A stretch of DNA of 64,000 bases from Fluviicola sp. (GTDB lineage: Bacteria > Bacteroidota > Bacteroidia > Flavobacteriales_D > Crocinitomicaceae): NCBI GenBank assembly GCA_002734065.2, contig NVXU02000025.1, forward strand, positions 124,001 through 188,000, written 5' to 3'. Position numbers and translations under genes: made by a program. Shown piece by piece: positions 17,544-25,788 of the stretch. The stretch's first letter is position 1. Every line of letters begins with the position of its first letter. The notes beneath the pieces are model-generated. The model did not search any database, was not told where the DNA came from, and saw only the letters and a program-made list of their open reading frames with translations.

Positions 17544-18668
17544 ATGAGAAATTTCCAGTCAGGAAGATACGTTAATCAAGGTAGGTATAAAAGTTTTCAG
17601 CCCGAAAAAATTAACCGCCAATGGTTCATTGATGATATGGAATTGTTAAGTCTGCTAGGTCAAGCTGACCGACAAATTGGACGTTTAGACATGTATTCTG
17701 AACACATCCCAAACATAGACTTGTTCATTAGTCTGCACGTTCTAAAAGAAGCAACTCAATCAAGCAAAATTGAAGGAACAAAAACAAACATAGAAGAAGC
17801 ATTGCTCAATAAAGAGGATGTAAAAGAGGAGAAAAGAGATGATTGGGAAGAAGTCCAAAACTACATTTCAGCGTTAAATAGTGCTGTTGAAAGTTTAAAA
17901 AAACTTCCTTTTTCTTCACGATTAATAAAAAAAGCGCATCAAATATTAATGCAAGGAGTCCGTGGTCAACAGAAATTACCTGGCGAATTTAGAATTAGTC
18001 AAAATTGGATTGGGGGAGCGTCAATTAACGACTCAATTTTTGTTCCTCCAAATCATGTTGAAATAGATGACCTTATGGGGGATATAGAAAACTTTGCGCA
18101 TAACCAAGATTTTTACTTTCCGGATATTTTGAAAATTGCGTTAATACATTATCAATTTGAAACGATTCATCCTTTTTTAGACGGAAATGGACGTGTCGGT
18201 CGTTTAATGATTACTTTATACCTTGTTGAAAAAGGCATACTCAAAAAACCTATTTTGTACCTTTCTGATTTCTTTGAACGCAATAGAACGCTATATTATG
18301 ATAACTTAATGAGAGTCCGTGAAAAAAATGACATAAAGCAATGGTTTAAATTTTTTCTTGTTGGCATTGTTGAAACAGCAAAAAGCGGAATTGAAACATT
18401 TGAAAGTATTCTTAAACTTCAAAAAACCGTTGAGAACAAAGCTAAAACTTTAGGTAGTCGAACAAAGAATGCATTAATAGTAACAAACTATCTCTTTGAA
18501 AGACCAATGGTAGATTCACAAAAAGTTAAAGAATTAACTGGATTGTCCTTCCCTTCTGTTTACAAACTTATTGATGAGCTAGAAACCTTAAAAATAATTA
18601 AAGAAATAACAGGAGCCAAAAGAGGTAAACTTTATGTCTTTGAAGATTATATTAATTTGTTCAATTAA
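17544..18668 (+). CDS. Fic family protein (predicted AMP-transferase) with C-terminal HTH
   Basis: 374 residues. The Fic core motif HPFLDGNGRVGR is complete at residues 209-220, including the catalytic His209 and the nucleotide-binding GNGR. The N-terminal part carries SSKIEGT near residue 73, matching the inhibitory (S/T)xxxE(G/N) helix, so the enzyme should be self-inhibited with the inhibitor on the same chain (class II). The C-terminal 80 residues (KVKELTGLSFPSVYKLIDEL) look like a winged helix for DNA binding. Fic enzymes attach AMP to Tyr/Thr/Ser of target proteins; the target here is unknown. Such proteins occur both alone and in toxin-antitoxin-like pairs, and no partner gene is adjacent. 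The next gene starts nine bases after the stop. Confidence 0.92.
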   Translation: MRNFQSGRYVNQGRYKSFQPEKINRQWFIDDMELLSLLGQADRQIGRLDMYSEHIPNIDLFISLHVLKEATQSSKIEGTKTNIEEALLNKEDVKEEKRDDWEEVQNYISALNSAVESLKKLPFSSRLIKKAHQILMQGVRGQQKLPGEFRISQNWIGGASINDSIFVPPNHVEIDDLMGDIENFAHNQDFYFPDILKIALIHYQFETIHPFLDGNGRVGRLMITLYLVEKGILKKPILYLSDFFERNRTLYYDNLMRVREKNDIKQWFKFFLVGIVETAKSGIETFESILKLQKTVENKAKTLGSRTKNALIVTNYLFERPMVDSQKVKELTGLSFPSVYKLIDELETLKIIKEITGAKRGKLYVFEDYINLFN

Positions 18669-18677
18669 CTTCGCCCC

Positions 18678-20444
18678 ATGCAAGCACCCCATTTCTATAC
18701 CGCCAACATCCAAAAAGGGAAAATTGAACTTTCTCGACTGAAAAAAGTCATCTTTCAATTTGCAATGTTACGCCTCACTATTTTCTTTGCAATCATCGGA
18801 TTTGCTTATCTGTTCTGGGGTTCAGCGAGTGCTGTGATTCTCGTTGTTGCTATTGGAATCACGCTTTTCTTACTTTTTGTCTCTAAATTTACCGATGCTA
18901 AAAATGAGCGAGAATACTTTAAAAAGTACGTGAAAATCAACGAAATGGAGTTGCAAGTTCTCAATGGAGACCTCAAAGGATTCAAAACGGGTGCGCAATA
19001 CGTCTATGAAAATCACTACTACAACCAAGATATTGATTTGTTTGGAGAGGGATCTCTTTTCCAGCATATTTGCAGATCAGAAACCATTAACGGAGAAAAA
19101 AAATTGGCGGATTGGTTAAATTCTAACGATATCAACAACATCGAAGAGAAGCAAACCATTGTTAAAGAATTGTCACAAAAAGCGGACTGGAGACAAGATT
19201 ATCAAATCACTGCGTCCATTGTTGAGAAAGACACAAGCACCGAAAAAATTCTCGCTTGGATAAAAAACTACCAAGCTTATGTTCCTGCCGTTTTTAGAAT
19301 TCTCCCATCTATTTTCTCTGCCTTATCAGCCCTTTTATTAACCCTTTATTTCCTCGATATTCTTCCTGGAATGTATTTGCTGTTCTGGTTTTTATTAGGG
19401 TTAGCTATTACGGGAAAGTTTGTCAAAAAAACAACTGAATTGTACAATAACGCCAGTCAAATGCAGGCTACTTTTGCCCAATATTCAAAATTATTGGCTA
19501 GCATTGAGGCTGAAAAATTTGAGTGCAATTTTCTCAAAAAACAGCAAGAAAAAATTAAAACGGAAGGAGAGAATGCTTCTAAATTATTGCGAAATTATAC
19601 CAAAGCAATCGACCTCCTTGGACAGCGCAACAACCTTCTTTTGGCAATGCCTTTTAACGGTTTTTTATTGTGGGATTTAATGTCGGCTTATCGTGTAGAA
19701 AAATGGTTGCTCAACTTCAAAGAAACAGTCGCGCATTGGTTTGAAGTCATTGAGTATTTTGATGCTGTTAATTCTTTCGGAAATTATGCATTTAACAATC
19801 AAGAATCCATTTACCCAACTCTTGCAAACGACGGAATCAGCCTGTCAGCAAAAGACTTGGGACACCCATTGCTACAAAAAGAAAAGTTAGTTGCGAATGA
19901 TATTTCTATGAAGAATGAAGACTTTTTCATCATTACAGGTGCCAACATGGCGGGGAAAAGTACCTTTTTAAGAACGGTTGCTTTGAACATCGTCATGGCG
20001 AATTGTGGGTTACCTGTTGCTGCGAAATCATTCTCTTACCAGCCCATCAAATTAATTTCCAGTATGAGAACCTCAGATTCATTGCAGAATGATGAGTCCT
20101 ATTTCTTCTCCGAATTAAAACGCTTAAAATTCATCGTTGACGAGATGAAAACCGACAAATACTTCATTATTCTCGACGAAATTCTCAAAGGAACCAACTC
20201 CAAAGACAAGGCAGAAGGGTCGAAGAAATTCATCGAAAAATTAGTGCGTTCTCATTCTACAGGAATCGTTGCAACGCATGACCTCAGTCTTTGCACACTC
20301 TCGGAAAGCTTGCCACAAGTAAAAAATCACTACTTCGATGCGGAAATAATTGACGATGAGTTATTCTTCGATTACACTTTTAAAGAAGGGGTTTGTCAGA
20401 ACATGAACGCGTCTTTTCTGCTGAAAAAAATGGGGATTGTGTAA
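18678..20444 (+). CDS. MutS-like ATPase with membrane segments (MutS domain V family)
   Basis: 588 residues. The N-terminal part has two pairs of hydrophobic helices (about 32-72 and 205-255), then a helical lever-like region, and a C-terminal MutS ATPase: Walker A GANMAGKS near 421, the TSDSLQNDESYF loop, Walker B YFIILDEILKGTNS near 494 and ATHDLSLC. The mismatch-recognition domain of true MutS is absent, so mismatch repair is unlikely. This group is common in Bacteroidota and of unknown role; anchoring to the inner membrane is inferred from the helices. It follows fic by nine bases. TAACTTCG at 18666-18673, overlapping the fic stop, resembles a -7 element and could drive it separately. Confidence 0.85.
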   Translation: MQAPHFYTANIQKGKIELSRLKKVIFQFAMLRLTIFFAIIGFAYLFWGSASAVILVVAIGITLFLLFVSKFTDAKNEREYFKKYVKINEMELQVLNGDLKGFKTGAQYVYENHYYNQDIDLFGEGSLFQHICRSETINGEKKLADWLNSNDINNIEEKQTIVKELSQKADWRQDYQITASIVEKDTSTEKILAWIKNYQAYVPAVFRILPSIFSALSALLLTLYFLDILPGMYLLFWFLLGLAITGKFVKKTTELYNNASQMQATFAQYSKLLASIEAEKFECNFLKKQQEKIKTEGENASKLLRNYTKAIDLLGQRNNLLLAMPFNGFLLWDLMSAYRVEKWLLNFKETVAHWFEVIEYFDAVNSFGNYAFNNQESIYPTLANDGISLSAKDLGHPLLQKEKLVANDISMKNEDFFIITGANMAGKSTFLRTVALNIVMANCGLPVAAKSFSYQPIKLISSMRTSDSLQNDESYFFSELKRLKFIVDEMKTDKYFIILDEILKGTNSKDKAEGSKKFIEKLVRSHSTGIVATHDLSLCTLSESLPQVKNHYFDAEIIDDELFFDYTFKEGVCQNMNASFLLKKMGIV

Positions 20445-20585
20445 ATTCTAATCTTTTTCTGTAAGAAAACGAAATCATTCACGACTAAATGATGTCTGCT
20501 AGGTATCATTTAATTGATGGATTGCTGTGGTTAGTGACAGTCCTGATATTTCTTTTTAGTTTCTTTAGTGATATTTAGATAGGCA

Positions 20586-20620
20586 ATAATAGCAGGGATA
20601 CTTCCCTGCTATTATCTTTT
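20586..20620 (+). terminator. Intrinsic terminator after the MutS-like gene
   Basis: A perfect 13-bp stem (arms 20586-20598 and 20603-20615, around AGCAGGGA/TCCCTGCT) with a four-base loop is followed by CTTTT. It lies between convergent genes and may also slow transcription from the minus strand, where no T-run follows. Confidence 0.8.
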
Positions 20621-20624
20621 CCTA

Positions 20625-21653
20625 TTACTTTAATTCTTTTATCATCGTCTCTAATTCTCCTGAAGAAGGGCGTGGTGCATCAGAATCAATTACTTTAAAA
20701 TCTTTTCCAATAACGAAATAACGAGGAATGAAATTTACTTGCCAATCAGCAAACTGATCTTGCGTTGCTTTGCTCACATAGATGTTGTTTTCAAAACCAT
20801 AGTCAGCTGCCATTTTTTTCCAAGCATCTTCTTTGCAATAAACAGCCATACTAACAAAATTCACTTCTTTGCCGTATTTCTCCTCCAATTCTATAAATGC
20901 CGGCATCTCTGCTTTACAAGGTGCGCACCAAGTTGCCCAGAAATCAACAATCGTTAACTTTCCTTTGTAATCTACAAGGCTTACTTCCTTGTCGCTTAAA
21001 TCAATTCCTTTAATATCAATCGCCTCTGTACCAATCATTTTAGCAAACACTTTTTTCATTTCTAAATTCTGTTTGTATTGTGCTTTAAGTCCAGCTGCTG
21101 TCCCGGCATACTCTTTAATTAATTTCTCTCCATAAACCTTAAAATCCTCTAGTGATTGATAATCTTTTACCATTTCCGTCAACTTCTCCATTGCATTGTC
21201 AATGTAAGAGAACACTTCCGTTGTATCTGTTTCTGGGTCAAACTCAAACACAGGGTTGATGCTTTGCTCCATCATCAATGCCATGTTTTTTATCGCATTG
21301 TTTTTTTCTGCTCCTTTTCCGTAGTAAGAAATAGTCTCATCAAACATTTTTGTGTTCAAGGTCATGTATATTTCATCTCCGGGTTGCAAAAGAACGGTCG
21401 TTCTCTCGTTTCCATCACTAAAAATGGCTTCAACCTGTTCTGTCAACGAAAAATGAAGATCAAATGTACCGTCTTTCTTAACTTCAGATACTGCCAAGTC
21501 TTTTTTGGTGGCGTGTCCATCTTCCATCACAACTTGAGAAAGAGTTACTTTATCATGAGTGTAATTCGTGATTTTTCCTTTTAAAAACACTTCTGACTGA
21601 GAAAATGTAAAAAATGTCATACTCAATATGACAAGAGAATAAAAATACTTCAT
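20625..21653 (-). CDS. TlpA-like thioredoxin-fold protein, exported
   Basis: 342 residues from the ATG at 21653, chosen because it opens a clear signal peptide (MKYFYSLVILSMTFFTFSQ); the upstream in-frame ATG would add 37 residues with another hydrophobic stretch. The N-terminal domain (about 20-110) is beta-rich and resembles the DUF4369 type often attached to such proteins. The C-terminal thioredoxin domain has the redox site ATWCAPCKAEMP and the later cis-Pro segment FIPRYFVI. It probably reduces disulfides in periplasmic proteins or in cytochrome c maturation. It is a single gene on its strand. Upstream, TACATTCG (minus, 21679-21686) is a seven-of-eight match to a -7 element. Confidence 0.88.
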   Translation of the reverse strand: MKYFYSLVILSMTFFTFSQSEVFLKGKITNYTHDKVTLSQVVMEDGHATKKDLAVSEVKKDGTFDLHFSLTEQVEAIFSDGNERTTVLLQPGDEIYMTLNTKMFDETISYYGKGAEKNNAIKNMALMMEQSINPVFEFDPETDTTEVFSYIDNAMEKLTEMVKDYQSLEDFKVYGEKLIKEYAGTAAGLKAQYKQNLEMKKVFAKMIGTEAIDIKGIDLSDKEVSLVDYKGKLTIVDFWATWCAPCKAEMPAFIELEEKYGKEVNFVSMAVYCKEDAWKKMAADYGFENNIYVSKATQDQFADWQVNFIPRYFVIGKDFKVIDSDAPRPSSGELETMIKELK

Positions 21654-21995
21654 TGTTCTTTTTGGTTTTTGGTTGCAACGAATGTACACAAATTGCACTA
21701 AATAAAATAATAATAACTGCGAACACAATTGGAATCCAAAGAGTTGTTTTTGCATCTTAACCACTTGATTGACAGGGTTGTTTAGTGTTTACAGCAGGCG
21801 TTTAGTTAGTTCTATACTAAATCTAATTTTCAAAAAAAATGTTAAAAAACAATGCTTGCATAATAAATCAGTAAAGTATGCGTTTACTATAATAACAATA
21901 CAAGTTGAGAAAACATGAAAAGTTGGCACACAATTTGAATGTACATAATCAACTAAGTAGAAGTTAGTTTTCATAAGTAGTAGTAGTTTAGGTAT

Positions 21996-22027
21996 TAAGC
22001 GGGATGGACGCCAGTCTATCCCGCTTA
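21996..22027 (+). terminator. Orphan terminator-like hairpin between divergent tlpA-like gene and lepA
   Basis: A 14-bp stem (TAAGCGGGATGGAC / GTCTATCCCGCTTA) with a GCCA loop is followed by TGTTTTG. No annotated plus-strand gene precedes it, so it may end a small RNA from the 493-base gap 21654-22146 or act in a leader. AGTAGTAGTAG precedes the hairpin. Apart from this, the gap holds only AT-rich DNA, tiny frames such as MKSWHTI (from 21915) and the lepA promoter region. Confidence 0.5.
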
Positions 22028-22095
22028 TGTTTTGTATAAACGCTTGTTTCTAATCAAATACCAAAACTTTCTCCATCATTCTTACAAAATCGAGC

Positions 22096-22148
22096 ATATT
22101 TCACGTATTTTTGTCTGCTATCTCAATTTGGTAGAATATTTCACGTAT
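22096..22148 (+). repeat. Direct repeat ATATTTCACGTAT ending at the lepA start codon
   Basis: Exact 13-mers lie at 22096-22108 and 22136-22148, 40 bases apart. The second covers the first two bases of the lepA ATG. It could be a regulator site, or a chance relic of a short duplication. Confidence 0.5.
22106..22113 (+). promoter_or_regulatory. -7 promoter element for lepA
   Basis: TATTTTTG matches TAnnTTTG exactly, 33 bases before the lepA start. No clear TTTG lies about 19 bases upstream. Confidence 0.4.
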
Positions 22149-23943
22149 GAAGAACATTCGAAATTTTTGCATCATTGCGCACATCGACCATGGTAAAAGC
22201 ACCTTGGCTGATCGTTTATTACAAAAGACTGGGACCATTTCTGACAGAGAAATGCAGAATCAGGCATTGGATGATATGGACATTGAGAGAGAACGTGGTA
22301 TCACTATCAAAAGTCACGCGATTCAGATGGAATTTAACAAAGATGGTCAAGATTATATTCTCAATCTAATCGACACCCCTGGACATGTTGATTTCTCTTA
22401 CGAAGTTTCTCGTTCAATCGCCGCTTGCGAGGGAGCACTATTAATTGTTGATGCATCACAAGGAATTGAGGCGCAAACAATTTCCAATCTTTATTTAGCG
22501 TTGGAACATGACTTAGAAATTATTCCCATCTTAAATAAAATGGACCTTCCAGGTGCACAACCTGAGGAAGTTACTGACCAAATTGTCGATTTAATTGGTT
22601 GCGACCCCAGCGATGTAATTCCTGCGTCTGGTAAAACAGGTTTGGGAGTAGATGAAATTCTTACGGCAATTCTTGAGCGAATTCCTTCTCCATCAGGAGA
22701 CGAATCTGCTCCTTTGCAAGCCATGATTTTCGATTCTGTATTCAACCCTTTTAGAGGTATTATTGCTTACTATAGAATTAGAAATGGCACCATTAAGAAA
22801 GGAGAAAAAATTAAATTCTTAAACACTGGGAAAACTTATAACGCAGAAGAAGTCGGAATTCTGAAGATGGATTTACAACCTCGTTCTGAAGTCAGAGCAG
22901 GAGATGTTGGATACATAATTTCAGGCATCAAGAAAGCGGCTGAAGTAAAGGTTGGAGATACAATTACTTCGCTTGAAAACCCAACTGACCAGGTAATTAA
23001 AGGCTTTGAGGATGTAAAACCAATGGTTTTTGCCGGAATTTACCCTGTTGACACGGATGATTACGAAGAATTGCGTTATTCTATGGAGAAATTGCAACTG
23101 AATGATTCTTCCTTGGTTTTTGAACCAGAATCTTCGGCTGCATTAGGTTTTGGCTTCCGTTGTGGATTCTTAGGAATGCTCCACATGGAAATTATCCAAG
23201 AACGCTTGGAGCGAGAGTTTAACATGACGGTTATTACAACGGTTCCTAACGTTTCCTACAAGGCGTTTATGCGAAAAACACCTGATACGGCAAAAATCGT
23301 AAACAATCCTTCTGAGTTGCCAGACCCATCTGGAATGGAAAGAATAGAAGAGCCATATATCAAGGCGCAAGTGATTACGAAATCAGAATATATTGGCCAA
23401 ATAATGAATTTGTGCATCGAAAAACGAGGAGATTTAACCAATCAAGTGTATTTAACGCAAGACAGGGTTGAACTTTCTTTCGAAATGCCGATGGGAGAAA
23501 TCGTTTTTGACTTTTACGATCGACTAAAAACAGTTTCCAGAGGTTATGCGTCTTTTGATTATCACCCAATCGGTTATAAAACATCGGATTTGATTCGTAT
23601 GGATTTACTGCTGAACGGAGAAATGGTCGATGCTCTTTCTGCGCTTGTTCACAGAAGCAATGCGTATGAGTTAGGTAAGAAAATTTGCATTAAACTGAAA
23701 GAATTGATACCTAGACAGCAATTTGAAATTCCTATTCAGGCGGCGATTGGCGCGAAAGTTATTGCCAGAGAAACCATCAAAGCATTGCGTAAAGATGTGA
23801 CGGCAAAGTGTTATGGAGGTGATATTTCAAGGAAAAGAAAGCTCCTAGAGAAGCAAAAAGCAGGTAAGAAAAGAATGCGACAAGTTGGTCGAGTGGAAAT
23901 TCCACAAGAGGCTTTCTTGGCAGTGTTGAAGTTGAATGATTAG
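22147..23943 (+). CDS. lepA: Elongation factor 4 (LepA), ribosomal back-translocase GTPase
   Basis: 598 residues, the standard length. The G1 loop AHIDHGKS lies at residues 10-17; the switch region has [12 protein letters not shown]3 is DTPGHVDF and G4 is NKMD. The EF-Tu-like domain II, EF-G-like domains III and V, and the LepA-specific C-terminal domain with a lysine-rich tail ([19 protein letters not shown], residues about 562-580) are all present. It acts on the ribosome, remodelling stalled or misplaced complexes and aiding assembly. It appears monocistronic and converges on the next minus-strand gene with 12 bases between the stops. Confidence 0.98.
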   Translation: MKNIRNFCIIAHIDHGKSTLADRLLQKTGTISDREMQNQALDDMDIERERGITIKSHAIQMEFNKDGQDYILNLIDTPGHVDFSYEVSRSIAACEGALLIVDASQGIEAQTISNLYLALEHDLEIIPILNKMDLPGAQPEEVTDQIVDLIGCDPSDVIPASGKTGLGVDEILTAILERIPSPSGDESAPLQAMIFDSVFNPFRGIIAYYRIRNGTIKKGEKIKFLNTGKTYNAEEVGILKMDLQPRSEVRAGDVGYIISGIKKAAEVKVGDTITSLENPTDQVIKGFEDVKPMVFAGIYPVDTDDYEELRYSMEKLQLNDSSLVFEPESSAALGFGFRCGFLGMLHMEIIQERLEREFNMTVITTVPNVSYKAFMRKTPDTAKIVNNPSELPDPSGMERIEEPYIKAQVITKSEYIGQIMNLCIEKRGDLTNQVYLTQDRVELSFEMPMGEIVFDFYDRLKTVSRGYASFDYHPIGYKTSDLIRMDLLLNGEMVDALSALVHRSNAYELGKKICIKLKELIPRQQFEIPIQAAIGAKVIARETIKALRKDVTAKCYGGDISRKRKLLEKQKAGKKRMRQVGRVEIPQEAFLAVLKLND

Positions 23944-23955
23944 AAGTCGTTTTCT

Positions 23956-24765
23956 TTAAAATTTAGCCCCAATACTCAGCGAGATAATATCCCAATTAGA
24001 CCTCTCAATAGAAGATAGAGACTGAATTCTACTGTAATTCAATCCAATTGCAAGATTTTTCATTCTGTACTTAATTTCAGGATTGAACGCCAATCCACCT
24101 CCAAAATAATCATAGTCAAAATCAACTTCAACGTTGACTCCCATGGTAAAGTTAAGCTCTAGACCAGTATTCTCAGAAAATTTAAAGATATTGCACATTC
24201 CAAAATTAACAATGCTCAGGTTCTTAGGTCCTGAAAAAATTGTCTGCAAATCCTGGGGCTCAATACTAATATTATATCGCACCCAAGTAACTTGAAGTCC
24301 TGGCCTCCACTTCTCTCGCTGACCGAAATACCATTTATTCCCAAACTGTAGGCTTAAATTTAGATAATTTAACTGTATTGTACTATACGTAAAAGTGCCT
24401 TGTTGAAAATCATAAAAATCTACGGTAAGGTTTCTGCTGCCGTATCCAATTAAAAAATCAAGAAATATGCCGGACTCTGTTAAAACATCTTTTTTCTTAC
24501 GTTTATCCTTTTCCAATTTAGTTTCGTTCTCGCTTGCAAATTTTTCAATTTCACCATCCTCATATTTTATGCTTACTATGTCAGAAATTTTAATGCTCCT
24601 GAGCGGCCCGTCCTCTTGGTCGTACTTCTTGTACTTAATTAATGTGGGGGTAATTTCAAGAACTTCCGCCTCTATTGTAGTTCCATCTTTCTTGGTGATA
24701 ATGTCTTGCGAGAATGATACTGTTGCAGAAAACGCAATCAGCAAAATTAAAATGATCTTTTCCAT
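23956..24765 (-). CDS. Predicted outer-membrane protein, unknown function
   Basis: 269 residues from the ATG at 24765, which opens a signal peptide (MEKIILILLIAFSATVSFSQ). Residues about 20-75 form a small beta domain (ITKKDGTTIEAEVLEITPTLIKYKKYD) of the type frequent in Bacteroidota exported proteins, a charged linker follows (KLEKDKRKKKD), and the rest has alternating aromatic strands ending in IGAKF, typical of an outer-membrane beta-barrel. No family name can be given. It lies just downstream of the DUF3108 gene on the same strand, but a terminator separates them. Confidence 0.75.
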   Translation of the reverse strand: MEKIILILLIAFSATVSFSQDIITKKDGTTIEAEVLEITPTLIKYKKYDQEDGPLRSIKISDIVSIKYEDGEIEKFASENETKLEKDKRKKKDVLTESGIFLDFLIGYGSRNLTVDFYDFQQGTFTYSTIQLNYLNLSLQFGNKWYFGQREKWRPGLQVTWVRYNISIEPQDLQTIFSGPKNLSIVNFGMCNIFKFSENTGLELNFTMGVNVEVDFDYDYFGGGLAFNPEIKYRMKNLAIGLNYSRIQSLSSIERSNWDIISLSIGAKF

Positions 24766-24782
24766 TCTATAAAAATACAAAA

Positions 24783-24810
24783 AAAAAGGAACCTTCTCAG
24801 ATTCCTTTTT
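24783..24810 (-). terminator. Terminator of the DUF3108 gene
   Basis: On the minus strand, a 9-bp stem AAAAAGGAA/TTCCTTTTT with a 10-base loop is followed by more T. It starts 18 bases after the stop codon. Confidence 0.75.
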
Positions 24811-24828
24811 AACAGTGAGGCAGTTCTT

Positions 24829-25611
24829 CTACAACTTGGAACTCAACTCATTCTTCAAACCACTCCATTCTACAAGGTGCATTTTCACCGTACCCACTGG
24901 TATCTTCGCTTTGATTAACACAGGGATTTTATTCTTATCCGCCGTAATCCAAAACTGAACGTCTTCTTCTGACTCAAAGTACCTACCTGTTTGCACTACG
25001 GGTACAAACTTGTGAACTTTAAACTTCCCTTTTCTAATTTTTATTGTTTCGTCGCCTACGTATTTAATGACTAAATCAAAAACCTCATCGTCCATAAAAC
25101 ATTTGAACTTAAATTCCTTGCCTGGTTTCATGTTCTTCATGTTCAATGTTCTTGCTTTATAGAAAGAAGAAACCATGTCCTGAATTCCCATCGGTGTTTT
25201 AAAATATTTCTTGCCATTATACACCTTATTTTGATGTTGCTTAAAAGAATACGTTTGATTGATTTTATATCCTCCTTCATTTACATCTCTGACAAATTTC
25301 CACGGCATGATTGATTTCTGATCAATATAGCTCTCGTAGGTATCTCTGACTTTATAAAATGCGTTGAATCCTCCTAAAGTTCTACCTGTACCCACAACAT
25401 GATAAAGAGGACGGTTGTTTCCTTTTACAGATGTTGCTTTTACTTCTAGTTTTGCTTCCCCAGCATCCAAAAAGCCATAAGTTACCCGATATCTTAGTTT
25501 TTCTCCAATTTTAAAGGCAGAATTGGTAACAGATGGGTAGTTAACCATCGTAGAACTTGTCATTCCGAAGAAGACTCCTATCAGTGCGATTGCGTAAATA
25601 TATTTTTTCAT
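24829..25611 (-). CDS. DUF3108 family exported protein
   Basis: 260 residues from the ATG at 25611, which gives a signal peptide (MKKYIYAIALIGVFFGMTSS); an in-frame ATG 17 codons earlier has no such property. The mature part begins FKIGEKLRYRVTYGFLDAGEAKLEV, cut here to its key residues: GEKLRYRV and AGEAKLEV, the signature of DUF3108. Later strands include the FWITADKNKIPVLI pattern. This is a beta-sandwich of the lipocalin-like type, periplasmic or outer-membrane associated, whose function is unknown. It is probably transcribed alone. Confidence 0.85.
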   Translation of the reverse strand: MKKYIYAIALIGVFFGMTSSTMVNYPSVTNSAFKIGEKLRYRVTYGFLDAGEAKLEVKATSVKGNNRPLYHVVGTGRTLGGFNAFYKVRDTYESYIDQKSIMPWKFVRDVNEGGYKINQTYSFKQHQNKVYNGKKYFKTPMGIQDMVSSFYKARTLNMKNMKPGKEFKFKCFMDDEVFDLVIKYVGDETIKIRKGKFKVHKFVPVVQTGRYFESEEDVQFWITADKNKIPVLIKAKIPVGTVKMHLVEWSGLKNELSSKL

Positions 25612-25732
25612 AATCTTGAGTTTTAATGCCGTTTGAAGACGGTGTTGGTAGTGAGAATGCAAACGCTATGCCAGTTTTTGGAGCATTGGAGTTTTCGAGC
25701 GTTGGATTGTTGGATAAGTTGACGGTTTGACC

Positions 25733-25788
25733 TGTAGTTTATTTTAGTAGTGACAGGTCGCGACCTGTCACTACTAAAATAAACTACA
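25733..25788. repeat. Perfect 56-bp loopless palindrome covering the leuS stop codon
   Basis: Two exact 28-base arms meet at 25760/25761 (centre GACAGGTCGCGACCTGTC). The leuS TAG lies inside the right arm. It could terminate leuS through hairpin formation, but no T-run follows. It looks like a REP-type element. The 25612-25732 stretch before it contains TTGGAGCATTGGAG and CGAGCGTTGGATTGTT, similar to 63056-63089. Confidence 0.9.

Noticed and set aside
21996-22027. tRNA-like hairpin
   Set aside because: A single stem with a four-base loop; no cloverleaf arms or CCA-type end.
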